Assembly (NCBI GenBank): GCA_007133745.1
Contig: SLMC01000022.1
Coordinates: forward strand, 1-12,066
Length of the DNA stretch: 12,066 nucleotides
Direction: 5' to 3'
Source: Kiritimatiellia bacterium
GTDB taxonomy: Bacteria > Verrucomicrobiota > Kiritimatiellia > UBA8416 > SLMC01
Each line of letters starts with the position of its first letter. Position 1 is the stretch's first letter. Below, piece after piece: positions 1-6,441 of the stretch. The translations under genes were made by a program, and so were the position numbers. The notes under the pieces are model-generated. The model saw nothing but the letters and a program-made list of their open reading frames with translations, did not search any database and was not told the origin of the DNA.

Positions 1-31
1 CGATGCGCGCGCGTCGCGCAGGGAGCCGCGT

Positions 32-748
32 ATGCATGCATGGCTTATTCCTCTTTCCCAGGCGCCTTTGGCGGGCATCCTTTTCGCTTTCGGTCAGTCC
101 AATCTGGCGGGCCAGGTCATTGTTGCGTTTCTCTTTGTCGGCTCAATCGTCGTCTGGTCGGTGATGGCGACCAAAATTCGCGAAATTGTTGTCGCGCAGC
201 GCGCGTCCGAACGTTTTCTGCTTGCCTATCGCAAGGAATTGCATCCGACCGCTCTGTTCCGCAAAGGTCGGAATCTGGCGGCCAGCCCTTTGGGCATTAT
301 GTATGTCCAAGCTTGCGAGGCGATGGATTCGAATGCGGCCGAGCCGGGCGCCGCGTCTTCCGAGCGGCGCTTAAGCGCCGCTCGTATCAATGCCGCGCGC
401 AGCGCCGCCGAACGAACGGCGGCGGATCAGACGCTGCGACTCGAGGACGGCATGGGCTTCCTGGCCACGGCGACGACGACCGCGCCGTTTCTCGGTTTGC
501 TGGGAACCGTGTGGGGCGTGATGGAGGCCTTTCAGGGCATGGGTGAAAGCGCGTTGCTTTCGGCGGTCGCGCCGGGCATTTCAGGCGCGCTGATGACAAC
601 CGTCGTGGGCCTGCTGGTGGCGTTGCCGTCGGCGATCGGCTACAATACGCTGAGCGGTCGGATTCGCCGGCTTTCAGTGATGATGGACAATTTCTGCCAG
701 GAGCTGGCGTCCGACTTTGAAACGCATGCCGCGGAAGGGGGCGCTTAG
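32..748 (+). CDS. tolQ: TolQ, proton-channel subunit of the Tol-Pal system (MotA/TolQ/ExbB family)
   Basis: Inner-membrane protein of 238 aa. With TolR it forms the proton channel that energises TolA and drives outer-membrane constriction and Pal relocation. Three membrane segments are visible: about residues 27-46, 143-166 and 183-204, with a cytoplasmic Ala/Arg-rich stretch between the first two. The family signature TTTAPFLGLLGTVWGVMEAF spans residues 148-167, and the third helix carries the usual PGISGALMTTVVGLLVALP. Length is typical of TolQ. The ATG at 32 follows a GGGAG at 21-25. Assignment as TolQ rather than ExbB rests on the downstream tolR-tolA-tolB-pal order. The TAG stop lies inside a dispersed 40-bp repeat module, and 181 bp of repeat DNA separates it from tolR, although the later operon genes overlap or nearly touch. 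Confidence 0.95.
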   Translation: MHAWLIPLSQAPLAGILFAFGQSNLAGQVIVAFLFVGSIVVWSVMATKIREIVVAQRASERFLLAYRKELHPTALFRKGRNLAASPLGIMYVQACEAMDSNAAEPGAASSERRLSAARINAARSAAERTAADQTLRLEDGMGFLATATTTAPFLGLLGTVWGVMEAFQGMGESALLSAVAPGISGALMTTVVGLLVALPSAIGYNTLSGRIRRLSVMMDNFCQELASDFETHAAEGGA

Positions 749-784
749 CGCCTTGATCGCACTGTCCTGCCGAATAACCAAGAC
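745..784 (+). repeat. Dispersed left module L, copy 1 (overlaps the tolQ stop)
   Basis: This 40-bp module begins TTAGCGCCTT, where TAG is the tolQ stop codon, and contains the core TCCTGCCGAA followed by TAACCAAGAC. Closely related 40-bp copies of identical spacing lie at 3768-3807 (+, at the pal stop) and 7829-7868 (-, at the stop of the first transglutaminase gene). A fourth, partial copy is at 6254-6293 (+). All four have the same orientation as the gene they follow. I do not recognise the family. Confidence 0.8.
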
Positions 785-800
785 ATCGGAGGCGTGATTG

Positions 801-872
801 TTTGTGAGTGTGTGAGTACGTGAGTGCGTGGGTGAAAACTCACACACTCCCAAACCCACATACCCACACACT
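801..872 (+). repeat. Octamer array inside the tolQ-tolR gap
   Basis: The stretch parses into nine 8-bp units: TTTGTGAG, TGTGTGAG, TACGTGAG, TGCGTGGG, TGAAAACT, CACACACT, CCCAAACC, CACATACC and CACACACT. The first half is GTGAG-rich and the second half is its CACAC-rich complement, so the array can fold back. A longer inverted relative lies at 4378-4497 on the other strand, sharing the GTGAAAAC hinge and the CTCCCAAACC segment. Confidence 0.75.
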
Positions 873-900
873 TGGGTTGCGGGCGAAGCCCGCGTTAAGG
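872..900 (+). repeat. Right module R, copy 1 (GC hairpin)
   Basis: The module begins TTGGGTTGCGGGCGAAGCCC. It has a perfect 6-bp stem, GCGGGC (879-884) with GCCCGC (888-893), closed by a GAA loop, and then GTTAAGG. No T-run follows, so it is not a canonical intrinsic terminator. Related copies are at 4013-4040 (+), 4351-4377 (-) and 6442-6468 (+). This copy ends 29 bp before the tolR start codon. Confidence 0.75.
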
Positions 901-929
901 TGTATCGTCCAGTTTAGGGGCTTACTGCC

Positions 930-1340
930 GTGTCTGCCAGAAAAACGCTCGCATCCTTGAAACCCATGGGAGACATCAACCTGACGCCGTTGATGGACTT
1001 GACCTTTATTTTGCTGATCACCTTCATCATCACGTTCCCTCTGATCGAATACGGCATCGAAATCAATGTTCCGCGCGCAACGGCGCAAGATTTGGCAGCC
1101 GAGACGGCGCGCACGATAGGGCTGGACGCGAAAGGCAACGCCTATCTGGACGAGCGGCCCGTGACGTTCGAGGCCTTGCGGACAGCCGTTTTGGAAATGG
1201 GCCGGTTGTCGCCGGATGTCACGGTCATGATTCGCGCCGATGAGACGCTGGCCTATGGCGACGTGGTCGCGGTTCTGAAACTGTTGCACGAGGCGAACAT
1301 CGCCAACATGGCGCTGGTGACACGAGCGGAAGAACGATGA
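930..1340 (+). CDS. tolR: TolR, ExbD/TolR-family proton-channel partner
   Basis: A protein of 136 aa with a short cytoplasmic N-terminus, one membrane helix (about residues 21-39) and a periplasmic ExbD/TolR domain (about 42-133). The signature INLTPLMDLTFILLITFII contains the protonatable aspartate at residue 23, the same number as the essential Asp of E. coli TolR. It partners TolQ in converting proton flow into motion of the TolA-like subunit. The GTG start at 930 has AGGGG at 916-920 with 9-nt spacing. An internal ATG at 966 would cut just before the conserved GDINLTP motif, so GTG is preferred. The 3' end overlaps the next gene by an ATGA junction, indicating translational coupling. Confidence 0.93.
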   Translation: MSARKTLASLKPMGDINLTPLMDLTFILLITFIITFPLIEYGIEINVPRATAQDLAAETARTIGLDAKGNAYLDERPVTFEALRTAVLEMGRLSPDVTVMIRADETLAYGDVVAVLKLLHEANIANMALVTRAEER

Positions 1341-1999
1341 ACACGCGTTTTCGACGAACATTGAAAATTGTGGCGGCCGCGCATGGTCTCGCCCTGCTCG
1401 CCCTGCTGATCGGGCCGCGATTTCAAGGCTGCGGCCGGGCCGCGCCCGAAATATCGATGCCTGTGACTTTGCGCATGGAAGCGCCGCCGCCCGAACGTTC
1501 GCCCGATCCCGAGCCTCCGGCGCCGCCCAAACCCGAGCCGACGCCGCCTAAGCCCGACCCGCCCAAGCCCAAACCGAAGCCGAGGCGGGAAATCGAGGTC
1601 AGCCAGAAACGGGTGGTTCGCGAATTGGATCCGAAGCGCGAACGGGTGTTTCGGGACGACATCGTGCAGGAACTGGAAAAGAAGTTGACAACGCCCGACA
1701 AGCCTGTCACGCTTGACGATAGCCGAATCCATTTGCAGCGTGTCCGGGATACGCTGTATCGCGCCTGGGAAGACCGGCCCAGCCGTCAGGAGGCGGGCGG
1801 CGCGACGGCGACCGTTACAATACGTTTCGACGCGCAAGGCCGCGTGACGGATCGCGCGTTGACGGGGCCGTCGGGCAATGCGGCGCTGGATGCGTCCGTC
1901 ATGAAGGCGGTGCAGTCGGTGACATGGATTGCGGGCTTATCGGATGATTTTTTGAAGAAACGAAACTATCGCGTGAGCGTGGCGTTCAGACTGGAGTGA
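1337..1999 (+). CDS. tolA: TolA/TonB-family energy transducer
   Basis: A protein of 220 aa occupying the tolA slot between tolR and tolB. Residues 10-27 form a single N-terminal membrane helix. Residues 49-83 are a proline/lysine-rich periplasmic linker of PPKPEP type. Residues 85-115 are charged and probably helical. Residues about 130-220 resemble a TonB/TolA C-terminal domain, including a run with TVTIRFDAQGRVTD and the ending YRVSVAFRLE. It should transmit TolQR motion across the periplasm to TolB/Pal. It is short for TolA (E. coli about 420 aa) and uses a TonB-like proline stalk in place of the long alanine/lysine helix. The start codon overlaps the tolR stop (ATGA), so expression is probably coupled. 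The gene symbol rests on gene order; by sequence alone it could be called a TonB-family protein. Confidence 0.82.
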   Translation: MNTRFRRTLKIVAAAHGLALLALLIGPRFQGCGRAAPEISMPVTLRMEAPPPERSPDPEPPAPPKPEPTPPKPDPPKPKPKPRREIEVSQKRVVRELDPKRERVFRDDIVQELEKKLTTPDKPVTLDDSRIHLQRVRDTLYRAWEDRPSRQEAGGATATVTIRFDAQGRVTDRALTGPSGNAALDASVMKAVQSVTWIAGLSDDFLKKRNYRVSVAFRLE

Positions 2000-2002
2000 C
2001 GA

Positions 2003-3226
2003 ATGATGAGAGCTTGGGGAGGGGCGTGGGCCCTGCTGTTATTTTTTTGCCATGTTGCGGCGGGAGCGGATGTGGAAATCGTGCGGCCGGGCGCGGGAAA
2101 ATCCGGCATCGACATTTCGGGAATCACGACGGACGGAGCGTCGGGCGCGGAATTTCTCCAGACACTGGAGAACAATTTGGTTCGGTCGGGCGTGTTTGTC
2201 GTAGCGAGGGGACGGAGTTCCGCGATCGTTGTTGAAGGCGCGTACCGGGATACGGGCGACCGAACCGAAGCGCGTGGCGCGGTGCGCAACGTATCGACAG
2301 GGCACGGTTATTTCACGCGAACCTATCGGGGCGCGGGAGGCGACGCGCGCACGCTGGCGAAAACGCTGGCCGACGACATTGTCGAAGCGGTAACCGGACA
2401 GGTCGGCATTGCCACAACTCGCATCGCTCTGATCGGATCCGTGCGCGGTATCAAAAACCTGTTCCTTTGCGATGCGGACGGCGGAAATTTCGTGCAGGTG
2501 ACCCGCGACGCGGCCGTGGCGCTGGCGCCCTCGTGGTTTCCCGATGCCCAACGGCTTGTCTATACGTCGTTTCATCGCGGATATCCCGATGTTTACCAAA
2601 TCGACTTGCGCAAAAACGCGCGAACACGCATAGCCAAATTTCCCGGACTCAATGTCAGCGGCGCCATCTCGCCGGACAGCCGGGAAATGGCGGTTATTCT
2701 GTCCAGAGACGGCAATCCGGAGCTTTACGTCATGAATCTGGAAACCCGAACGTTGCGGCGCCTGACACGGACGCCGCACGCCGTGGAAGCCAGCCCGTCG
2801 TGGTCGCCGGACGGCCGCCAGATCGTATTCGTTTCCGACCGGCCGGGTCGGCCGCATCTGTATATCACGGACGCCAACGGCAAGCAGGTCCGTCGCCTGA
2901 CGTATCAGGGCGCCGAGAACGTCGCGCCGGACTGGGGTTCGAACGGGCTGATCGCCTACAGCAGCCGTCGCGAGGGTCGCTATCGCCTGTTCACGATCGA
3001 TCCCGCTACGGGTCAAAAGAATCGCATTACCGACGAGGCCGGCGACTTCGAAGAGCCGTCCTGGGCGCCGAACGGCCGCCATATCGTATGTTCCCGGCGC
3101 GTGGGTTATCGTTCCGAAATCTTTATTATTGACACGGAGGGGGACCCTCCAGTACGTTTGGCGCCAAGAGAGGGAGATTGGTATTCGCCTGTATGGTCGC
3201 AAAGAAAAAAGGGAGATCGGCAATGA
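2003..3226 (+). CDS. tolB: TolB, periplasmic beta-propeller of the Tol-Pal system
   Basis: A protein of 407 aa, slightly shorter than the roughly 430 aa of enterobacterial TolB. Residues 1-21 are a signal peptide (AWALLLFFCHVAAGA). Residues 23-135 are the TolB N-terminal alpha/beta domain. Residues about 140-400 form the WD40-like propeller, with repeated PD40 motifs such as PSWFPDAQRLVYTS (176-189), GAISPDSREMAVILS (220-234), PSWSPDGRQIVFVSDR (265-280) and PSWAPNGRHIVCSRR (352-366). TolB binds Pal and the energised transducer to regulate outer-membrane tethering. The ATG at 2003 follows GGAG at 1993-1996 and lies 3 nt after the preceding stop; a second ATG at 2006 is also possible. The TGA stop overlaps the pal start. 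Confidence 0.95.
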   Translation: MMRAWGGAWALLLFFCHVAAGADVEIVRPGAGKSGIDISGITTDGASGAEFLQTLENNLVRSGVFVVARGRSSAIVVEGAYRDTGDRTEARGAVRNVSTGHGYFTRTYRGAGGDARTLAKTLADDIVEAVTGQVGIATTRIALIGSVRGIKNLFLCDADGGNFVQVTRDAAVALAPSWFPDAQRLVYTSFHRGYPDVYQIDLRKNARTRIAKFPGLNVSGAISPDSREMAVILSRDGNPELYVMNLETRTLRRLTRTPHAVEASPSWSPDGRQIVFVSDRPGRPHLYITDANGKQVRRLTYQGAENVAPDWGSNGLIAYSSRREGRYRLFTIDPATGQKNRITDEAGDFEEPSWAPNGRHIVCSRRVGYRSEIFIIDTEGDPPVRLAPREGDWYSPVWSQRKKGDRQ

Positions 3227-3771
3227 CAGGGAAATTGCGGAAGCTGGTGTGCGTGGGAACAGTGTGCGCTTTGGCGATTTTATCGACCGGATGCGGAATG
3301 TTCAAGGGCAAGAACGGCGGTCACGAGAACGGCGATGTGGAATATCTGCTGGGACCCGCCGAGCTTCATCCGGGCGATATGCCAATGACGGAGCATGGCC
3401 GGATGGACGACGATATGGGTGTGCGCGTGACCGACGCGCAATTCGACAACGTGCAGTTCGAGTACGACAAATCGCATGTACGCGACTCCGAGATGCGCAA
3501 GATCGAGGCGGTGGCGTCCTATCTCATGGCGAATCCGCGGGCGCGCCTGGTCATTGACGGTCATTGCGACGAACGGGGCAGCCGGGAATACAACATGGCG
3601 CTGGGCGAATACCGGGCGCAAGCCGTGCGAGCCAATCTGATTCGGCTGGGCGTGTCGCCGACACGCATCCAAACCCGCAGCTACGGATCGGAACAGCCCT
3701 TGGACCCCGGCCATAACGAGGCGGCCTGGCGCGTGAATCGCCGCGCCGAGTTCCTCCTGTACCGCGATTAG
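3223..3771 (+). CDS. pal: Pal, peptidoglycan-associated outer-membrane lipoprotein
   Basis: A protein of 182 aa from the ATG at 3223, which overlaps the tolB stop (ATGA) and has GGGAG at 3211-3215. The lipoprotein signal ends in AILSTGC with Cys24 as lipidation site; Ser at -3 is slightly atypical. After a Gly/Asp-rich linker, an OmpA-like domain covers about residues 74-182. Its peptidoglycan-binding motif runs GHCDERGSREYNMALGEYRA (113-132). Asp116 and Arg131 have the spacing of the two residues that contact diaminopimelate in OmpA. Pal anchors the outer membrane to the cell wall and binds TolB. It closes the operon: no cpoB/ybgF follows, only an 843-bp non-coding block. The TAG stop lies in repeat module L. 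Confidence 0.95.
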   Translation: MTGKLRKLVCVGTVCALAILSTGCGMFKGKNGGHENGDVEYLLGPAELHPGDMPMTEHGRMDDDMGVRVTDAQFDNVQFEYDKSHVRDSEMRKIEAVASYLMANPRARLVIDGHCDERGSREYNMALGEYRAQAVRANLIRLGVSPTRIQTRSYGSEQPLDPGHNEAAWRVNRRAEFLLYRD

Positions 3772-3807
3772 CGCCTTAACCACGCTTTCCTGCCGAAAAT
3801 AACAAGA
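3768..3807 (+). repeat. Dispersed left module L, copy 2 (overlaps the pal stop)
   Basis: It begins TTAGCGCCTT, where TAG is the pal stop. The shared core TCCTGCCGAA follows at the same offset as in the tolQ copy, and the module ends AATAACAAGA. By eye, the first ten bases are identical to the copies after tolQ and after the transglutaminase gene at 7865. Confidence 0.8.
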
Positions 3808-3834
3808 AAATTCGGGGGACCTTCCTTCGCGCGG

Positions 3835-3925
3835 ACGCTACGGAGGGCAAGCGAGAGCGGGCGACGATAGCGGTGGACGATCAAGTTTCAACTCGTCACC
3901 CGTTCTCGCGTGCCTCGGCGTAGCT
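3835..3925 (+). repeat. Long imperfect inverted repeat downstream of pal
   Basis: GCGAGAGCGGGCGACG (3851-3866) pairs with CGTCACCCGTTCTCGC (3894-3909). The only two departures would be G-U pairs in RNA. Similarity continues outward through CTACGGAGGGCAA (about 3839-3850) and the complementary GTGCCTCGGCGTAGC (about 3910-3924), giving arms of about 30 nt around a 27-nt loop. A related segment occurs at 6335-6367. Confidence 0.65.
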
Positions 3926-3945
3926 CGGAGAGCGTAGTCGGGTCG

Positions 3946-3990
3946 CCGTTCTCGTAAACCGATGCTCAGGTCTCTAAGAGAACGGTTTTT
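3946..3990 (+). terminator. Candidate intrinsic terminator for the tol-pal operon
   Basis: CCGTTCTC (3946-3953) pairs perfectly with GAGAACGG (3978-3985), immediately followed by TTTTT (3986-3990). The 24-nt loop is long and the T-run short, so this is a plausible but not strong terminator. It lies 175 bp after the pal stop and is the best candidate in the gap. Confidence 0.45.
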
Positions 3991-4012
3991 CCCGACACCT
4001 GACTTCCGACCC

Positions 4013-4040
4013 CTGGGTTGCGGGCGACAGTCCGCCTTAA
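4013..4040 (+). repeat. Right module R, copy 2
   Basis: CTGGGTTGCGGGCGACAGTC then CGCCTTAA. It has the same GCGGGC/GCCCGC hairpin design with a GACA loop, except that one C is replaced by T, leaving a G-T pair. With L copy 2 it brackets the interior 3808-4012. Confidence 0.7.
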
Positions 4041-4175
4041 TAATAACTGGGTGGCTGACTTACTCAAGCGCCCGCTATATGTTGTGTCTTCAGCAATTGA
4101 GAGTCACGAGACAAGCAGAGAGTCGACGGAGTTCTCGGCAAGGTTGACAGACTTCAGCCTGTTTTCAACGGCCGC

Positions 4176-4264
4176 ATAATCCACCAGAGATTAGGGCGAA
4201 AGATTAGGGCTCAAGGCGCGAGCCCCTTAATCTTTCGCCCTAATCTTTCGCCTTAATCTTCCCT
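4176..4264 (+). repeat. 89-bp dispersed hairpin repeat, copy 1
   Basis: It matches 11280-11368 over 89 bp in direct orientation with three differences by eye. It starts ATAATCCACCAGAGATTAGG. Positions 4188-4212 and 4220-4246 form a long inverted repeat (25-27 nt arms with a 2-nt bulge and a 7-nt loop) built from AGATTAGGGCGAA-type units. Further partial units (TTAATCTTCC, CTAATCCC) continue to about 4270. The rest of the 3772-4614 gap shows no convincing gene. Confidence 0.8.
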
Positions 4265-4305
4265 AATCCCAGCGGAGCTGTTCCGTAGGTTTCGACAAGC
4301 ACAAG

Positions 4306-4324
4306 AAAAAGCTGCCTCCGGCAG
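4306..4324 (-). terminator. Weak terminator-like hairpin on the minus strand
   Basis: Read on the minus strand, CTGCC-GGA-GGCAG is followed by C and TTTTT. The stem is only 5 bp and no minus-strand gene ends here, so it may simply be part of the repeat landscape. Confidence 0.2.
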
Positions 4325-4350
4325 GCTTAGCGAGCGGGAAGAGCGCCGCT

Positions 4351-4377
4351 AAGGCGGGCTGTCGCCTGCAACCCAAG
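4351..4377 (-). repeat. Right module R, copy 3 (inverted)
   Basis: On the minus strand it reads CTTGGGTTGCAGGCGACAGC then CCGCCTT. One stem mismatch (A instead of G) weakens the hairpin. It is adjacent to an octamer array in the same relative arrangement as R copy 1, so the array plus R block is inverted relative to the copy in the tolQ-tolR gap. Confidence 0.75.
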
Positions 4378-4497
4378 TGTGTGGATATTTTGGTTTGGGA
4401 GTATGTGTGTTTTCACCCACGCACACACCCACACACTCACACACTCACACACCCACTAACTCGCGCACCCGCGCACTCGCAATCAATCACGTCTCCA
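4378..4497 (-). repeat. Long octamer array (inverted relative of the tolQ-tolR array)
   Basis: On the minus strand it opens with GGAGACGTGATTGATTGCGA, close to GGAGGCGTGATTGTTTGTGA at 788-807. About eight 8-bp units follow (GTGAGTGT, GTGGGTGT, GTGCGTGG and similar), then the GTGAAAAC hinge, CTCCCAAACC and CCACACACTT, leading into R copy 3. It has roughly twice as many GTGAG-type units as the copy at 801-872. Confidence 0.7.
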
Positions 4498-4614
4498 ATT
4501 TATCTATGCGAAGACCCTAAGATATCCTGCGCGCCGAACGTTCATTATGCAGCAACAGCATAGCAGCCGGACAACACGGGCCGCCCGAACGTCACGCCAC
4601 AGAAGGAGGCTATC

Positions 4615-6231
4615 ATGAAAAGCGACTTTCGCTCCGATCATCGCTCCCCCGGTTCGTTTGGCGAAGACCCGATGAGTCCGTTCGAATCGCCGGGCTTGAT
4701 TCAGAAATGGGCGCGTGTGCGGCGCGGACTCCGTCAGCCGCGCGAAAGCGGCGAGCATAAATGGGCGCGGCTGCAAGTCAAACGCCTGGTCTCCCCGCTG
4801 TCGGGGGCGCTGGTTCCCGGCCTGATCATGTTGCTGGTCGCTCTGCTCGCAGGCATGACGACAACCCGTGACCGAACCCTTGGACCCATTCGCCTTGTCG
4901 ACGACGCGCCGCCGCCCGAATTGGATGATCCGCCGGACGAGCTGCCCCCGCCCGAATTTCAGCCGCCCGATCCGCAAGTCAATGTCGAAACCGACAGCGC
5001 GTTCCAGCCCGAAGCCCGGTCGTCGCGCCCCGAACCCGACGTTGCGTTCAGTCCGCAACCCAATCCGATCAACGCTGTCGCCTTCATTCGCAGCCCGGTG
5101 ACCTTGCCGGGCGTTTACTCCCGACGCATCACAGGGCAGGAAGGCGATTCCTTGAAAGAAAAAGGCGGCAGTCCGCAAACCCAGGATGCGGCACTGCGCG
5201 CGTTGCGCTGGCTGAAACTGCATCAGGAAGAAGACGGACGCTGGACGGGAACGTCGGGCGGCGGCGCCGGCCGGCGCGACGTGGACGCCGCCATGACGGG
5301 GCTGGCCCTGTTGACCTACCTGGCCCGCGGCGAAACACCCAGCCGCAGCAGCTCGCCCGAATTCGCAGAGACCATTGAAAGCGCCATGCGCTGGCTGGTC
5401 GCCAATCAAAGGGCGGACGGCGGGTGGGCGCGCTCCTATCAGCACCCGATCGTCACCTACGCTCTGTGCGAAGCCTACGGCATGACCCGCATACCGTCCG
5501 TGCGCGCGGCGGCCGAACGCGGACTCGACATTCTTATCGCGGGCCAAAACCCGCAAGGCGGCTGGCGCTACGCCATGCAGCCGACCGATCCGAGCGATTC
5601 GTCCGTCATGGGCTGGTGTGTTCAGGCGCTGAAAGCCGGACAAATCGCCGGGCTGCATCGGCCCGGTCTCGAGGCGGCCATGAAACGCGCCGTGCAGGGG
5701 TGGCAAGGTCTGTTCCGCGGCAGCGCGGAAATGGGCGGATTCGGCTACACGTCGCCCGGTATCCGACCGTTGACCGGAATCGGCGTGCTCTCGCTTCAGT
5801 TGCTGGGCGCGGCTCAAGCCGATCAGGCTCAAGGCGGCATGCGGCACCTGATCGGGAACCGGAATACGTTCGACTGGAACGAAGCTTCCTGGCGGGACAT
5901 CTATTTCTGGTACTACGATACCCAGGCCCGGTTCCATGAAGGCGGCGAATCCTGGGAGGATTGGAACCGACGATTCGCGCTTCCGCTGGTCCACGCCCAA
6001 ATCCGTATCCCCAATGCCATTGCCGATCTCGAAGGGAATATGGCGGATATCGGCTACTGGTGCACCGGCAACGACCGGGGCGGACGCGTTATGGACACGA
6101 CCCTCTCGGCGCTGCAACTCATGGTCTACTATCGCTACCTGCCCACCTACCAGACCCCGGCCGCCATCGTCGCGGCGGACAACCCGCCGCCAGCGGCGCC
6201 CGATCCCGTTCATACCCATGTGCAACTGTAA
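4615..6231 (+). CDS. Membrane-anchored prenyltransferase/squalene-oxidase repeat protein with a TonB-like stalk
   Basis: A protein of 538 aa with a strong AAGGAGG (4603-4609) 5 nt before the ATG. Residues 1-60 are basic and probably cytoplasmic. Residues 63-83 are a single membrane helix (GALVPGLIMLLVALLAGM). Residues 97-150 are a proline/acid-rich stalk (DDAPPPELDDPPDELPPPEF). Residues about 188-510 form an alpha/alpha-toroid of the squalene-cyclase/prenyltransferase superfamily, with QW-like motifs QEEDGRW (204-210), QRADGGW (265-271) and QNPQGGWRY (311-319). The toroid is about half the size of a full squalene-hopene cyclase, and I see no DxDD catalytic motif (nearest is DVDA), so terpene cyclisation is doubtful. 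The predicted topology puts the toroid in the periplasm, where it may bind protein or glycan partners. The role is unknown. It is a separate unit from tol-pal and converges on the lipoprotein gene at 6495-6833. Confidence 0.85.
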   Translation: MKSDFRSDHRSPGSFGEDPMSPFESPGLIQKWARVRRGLRQPRESGEHKWARLQVKRLVSPLSGALVPGLIMLLVALLAGMTTTRDRTLGPIRLVDDAPPPELDDPPDELPPPEFQPPDPQVNVETDSAFQPEARSSRPEPDVAFSPQPNPINAVAFIRSPVTLPGVYSRRITGQEGDSLKEKGGSPQTQDAALRALRWLKLHQEEDGRWTGTSGGGAGRRDVDAAMTGLALLTYLARGETPSRSSSPEFAETIESAMRWLVANQRADGGWARSYQHPIVTYALCEAYGMTRIPSVRAAAERGLDILIAGQNPQGGWRYAMQPTDPSDSSVMGWCVQALKAGQIAGLHRPGLEAAMKRAVQGWQGLFRGSAEMGGFGYTSPGIRPLTGIGVLSLQLLGAAQADQAQGGMRHLIGNRNTFDWNEASWRDIYFWYYDTQARFHEGGESWEDWNRRFALPLVHAQIRIPNAIADLEGNMADIGYWCTGNDRGGRVMDTTLSALQLMVYYRYLPTYQTPAAIVAADNPPPAAPDPVHTHVQL

Positions 6232-6253
6232 ATCTGCGCGCCGGCGGCGGAAC

Positions 6254-6293
6254 CGGCGGTCTGATTCACGTCGTCCTGCCGAAAACAACAAGA
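6254..6293 (+). repeat. Dispersed left module L, copy 3 (partial)
   Basis: The core TCCTGCCGAA followed by AACAACAAGA matches the other L modules, and the upstream CTGATTCACG is a relaxed match. The TTAGCGCC start is absent. It lies 22 bp after the stop of the toroid gene rather than on it, so here the module does not supply the stop codon. Confidence 0.65.
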
Positions 6294-6306
6294 AGATTCG
6301 GTGTAT

Positions 6307-6438
6307 CTTTTTAAGAGATAAACTACGAAACACCCGCCTTCGTCAGGGAGCTACGGCGAGGCACGCGCGAAAAGCGCGAAAACAATGTTCTCCGCATGAT
6401 AAACTTTCGCGTATTTGGCGTATTTCGTAGTTAAAAAG
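6307..6438 (+). repeat. Inverted-repeat interior between L and R modules
   Basis: CTTTTT plus AACTACGAAA (6307-6330, with an internal 8-nt insertion) pairs with TTTCGTAGTTAAAAAG (6423-6438). Inside lie a segment at 6335-6367 (GGAGCTACGGCGAGGCACGC) resembling the inverted repeat after pal, and a small hairpin CGCGC-GAAAA-GCGCG (6364-6378). No gene is visible between 6232 and 6494. Confidence 0.6.
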
Positions 6439-6441
6439 AAA

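Noticed and set aside
872..900. R module as an intrinsic terminator
   Set aside because: The stem is good, but no T-run follows on either strand in any of the four copies.
3178..3222. Upstream TTG start for pal, adding 15 residues
   Set aside because: It places extra charged residues before the lipoprotein signal and overlaps tolB more deeply. The ATG at 3223 has GGGAG and an ATGA junction.
2039..3223. 394-aa minus-strand open frame opposite tolB
   Set aside because: No recognisable motifs; tolB on the plus strand is unambiguous.
5278..5295. Class II terpene-cyclase DxDD motif in the toroid protein
   Set aside because: The sequence is DVDAAM, lacking the second Asp pair, and the barrel is half-size.
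4504..6333. 609-aa open frame on the minus strand opposite the toroid gene
   Set aside because: It has Arg/Gly/His-rich composition without recognisable domains. It is a GC-rich shadow of the plus-strand gene, which has clear domains and a strong ribosome-binding site.
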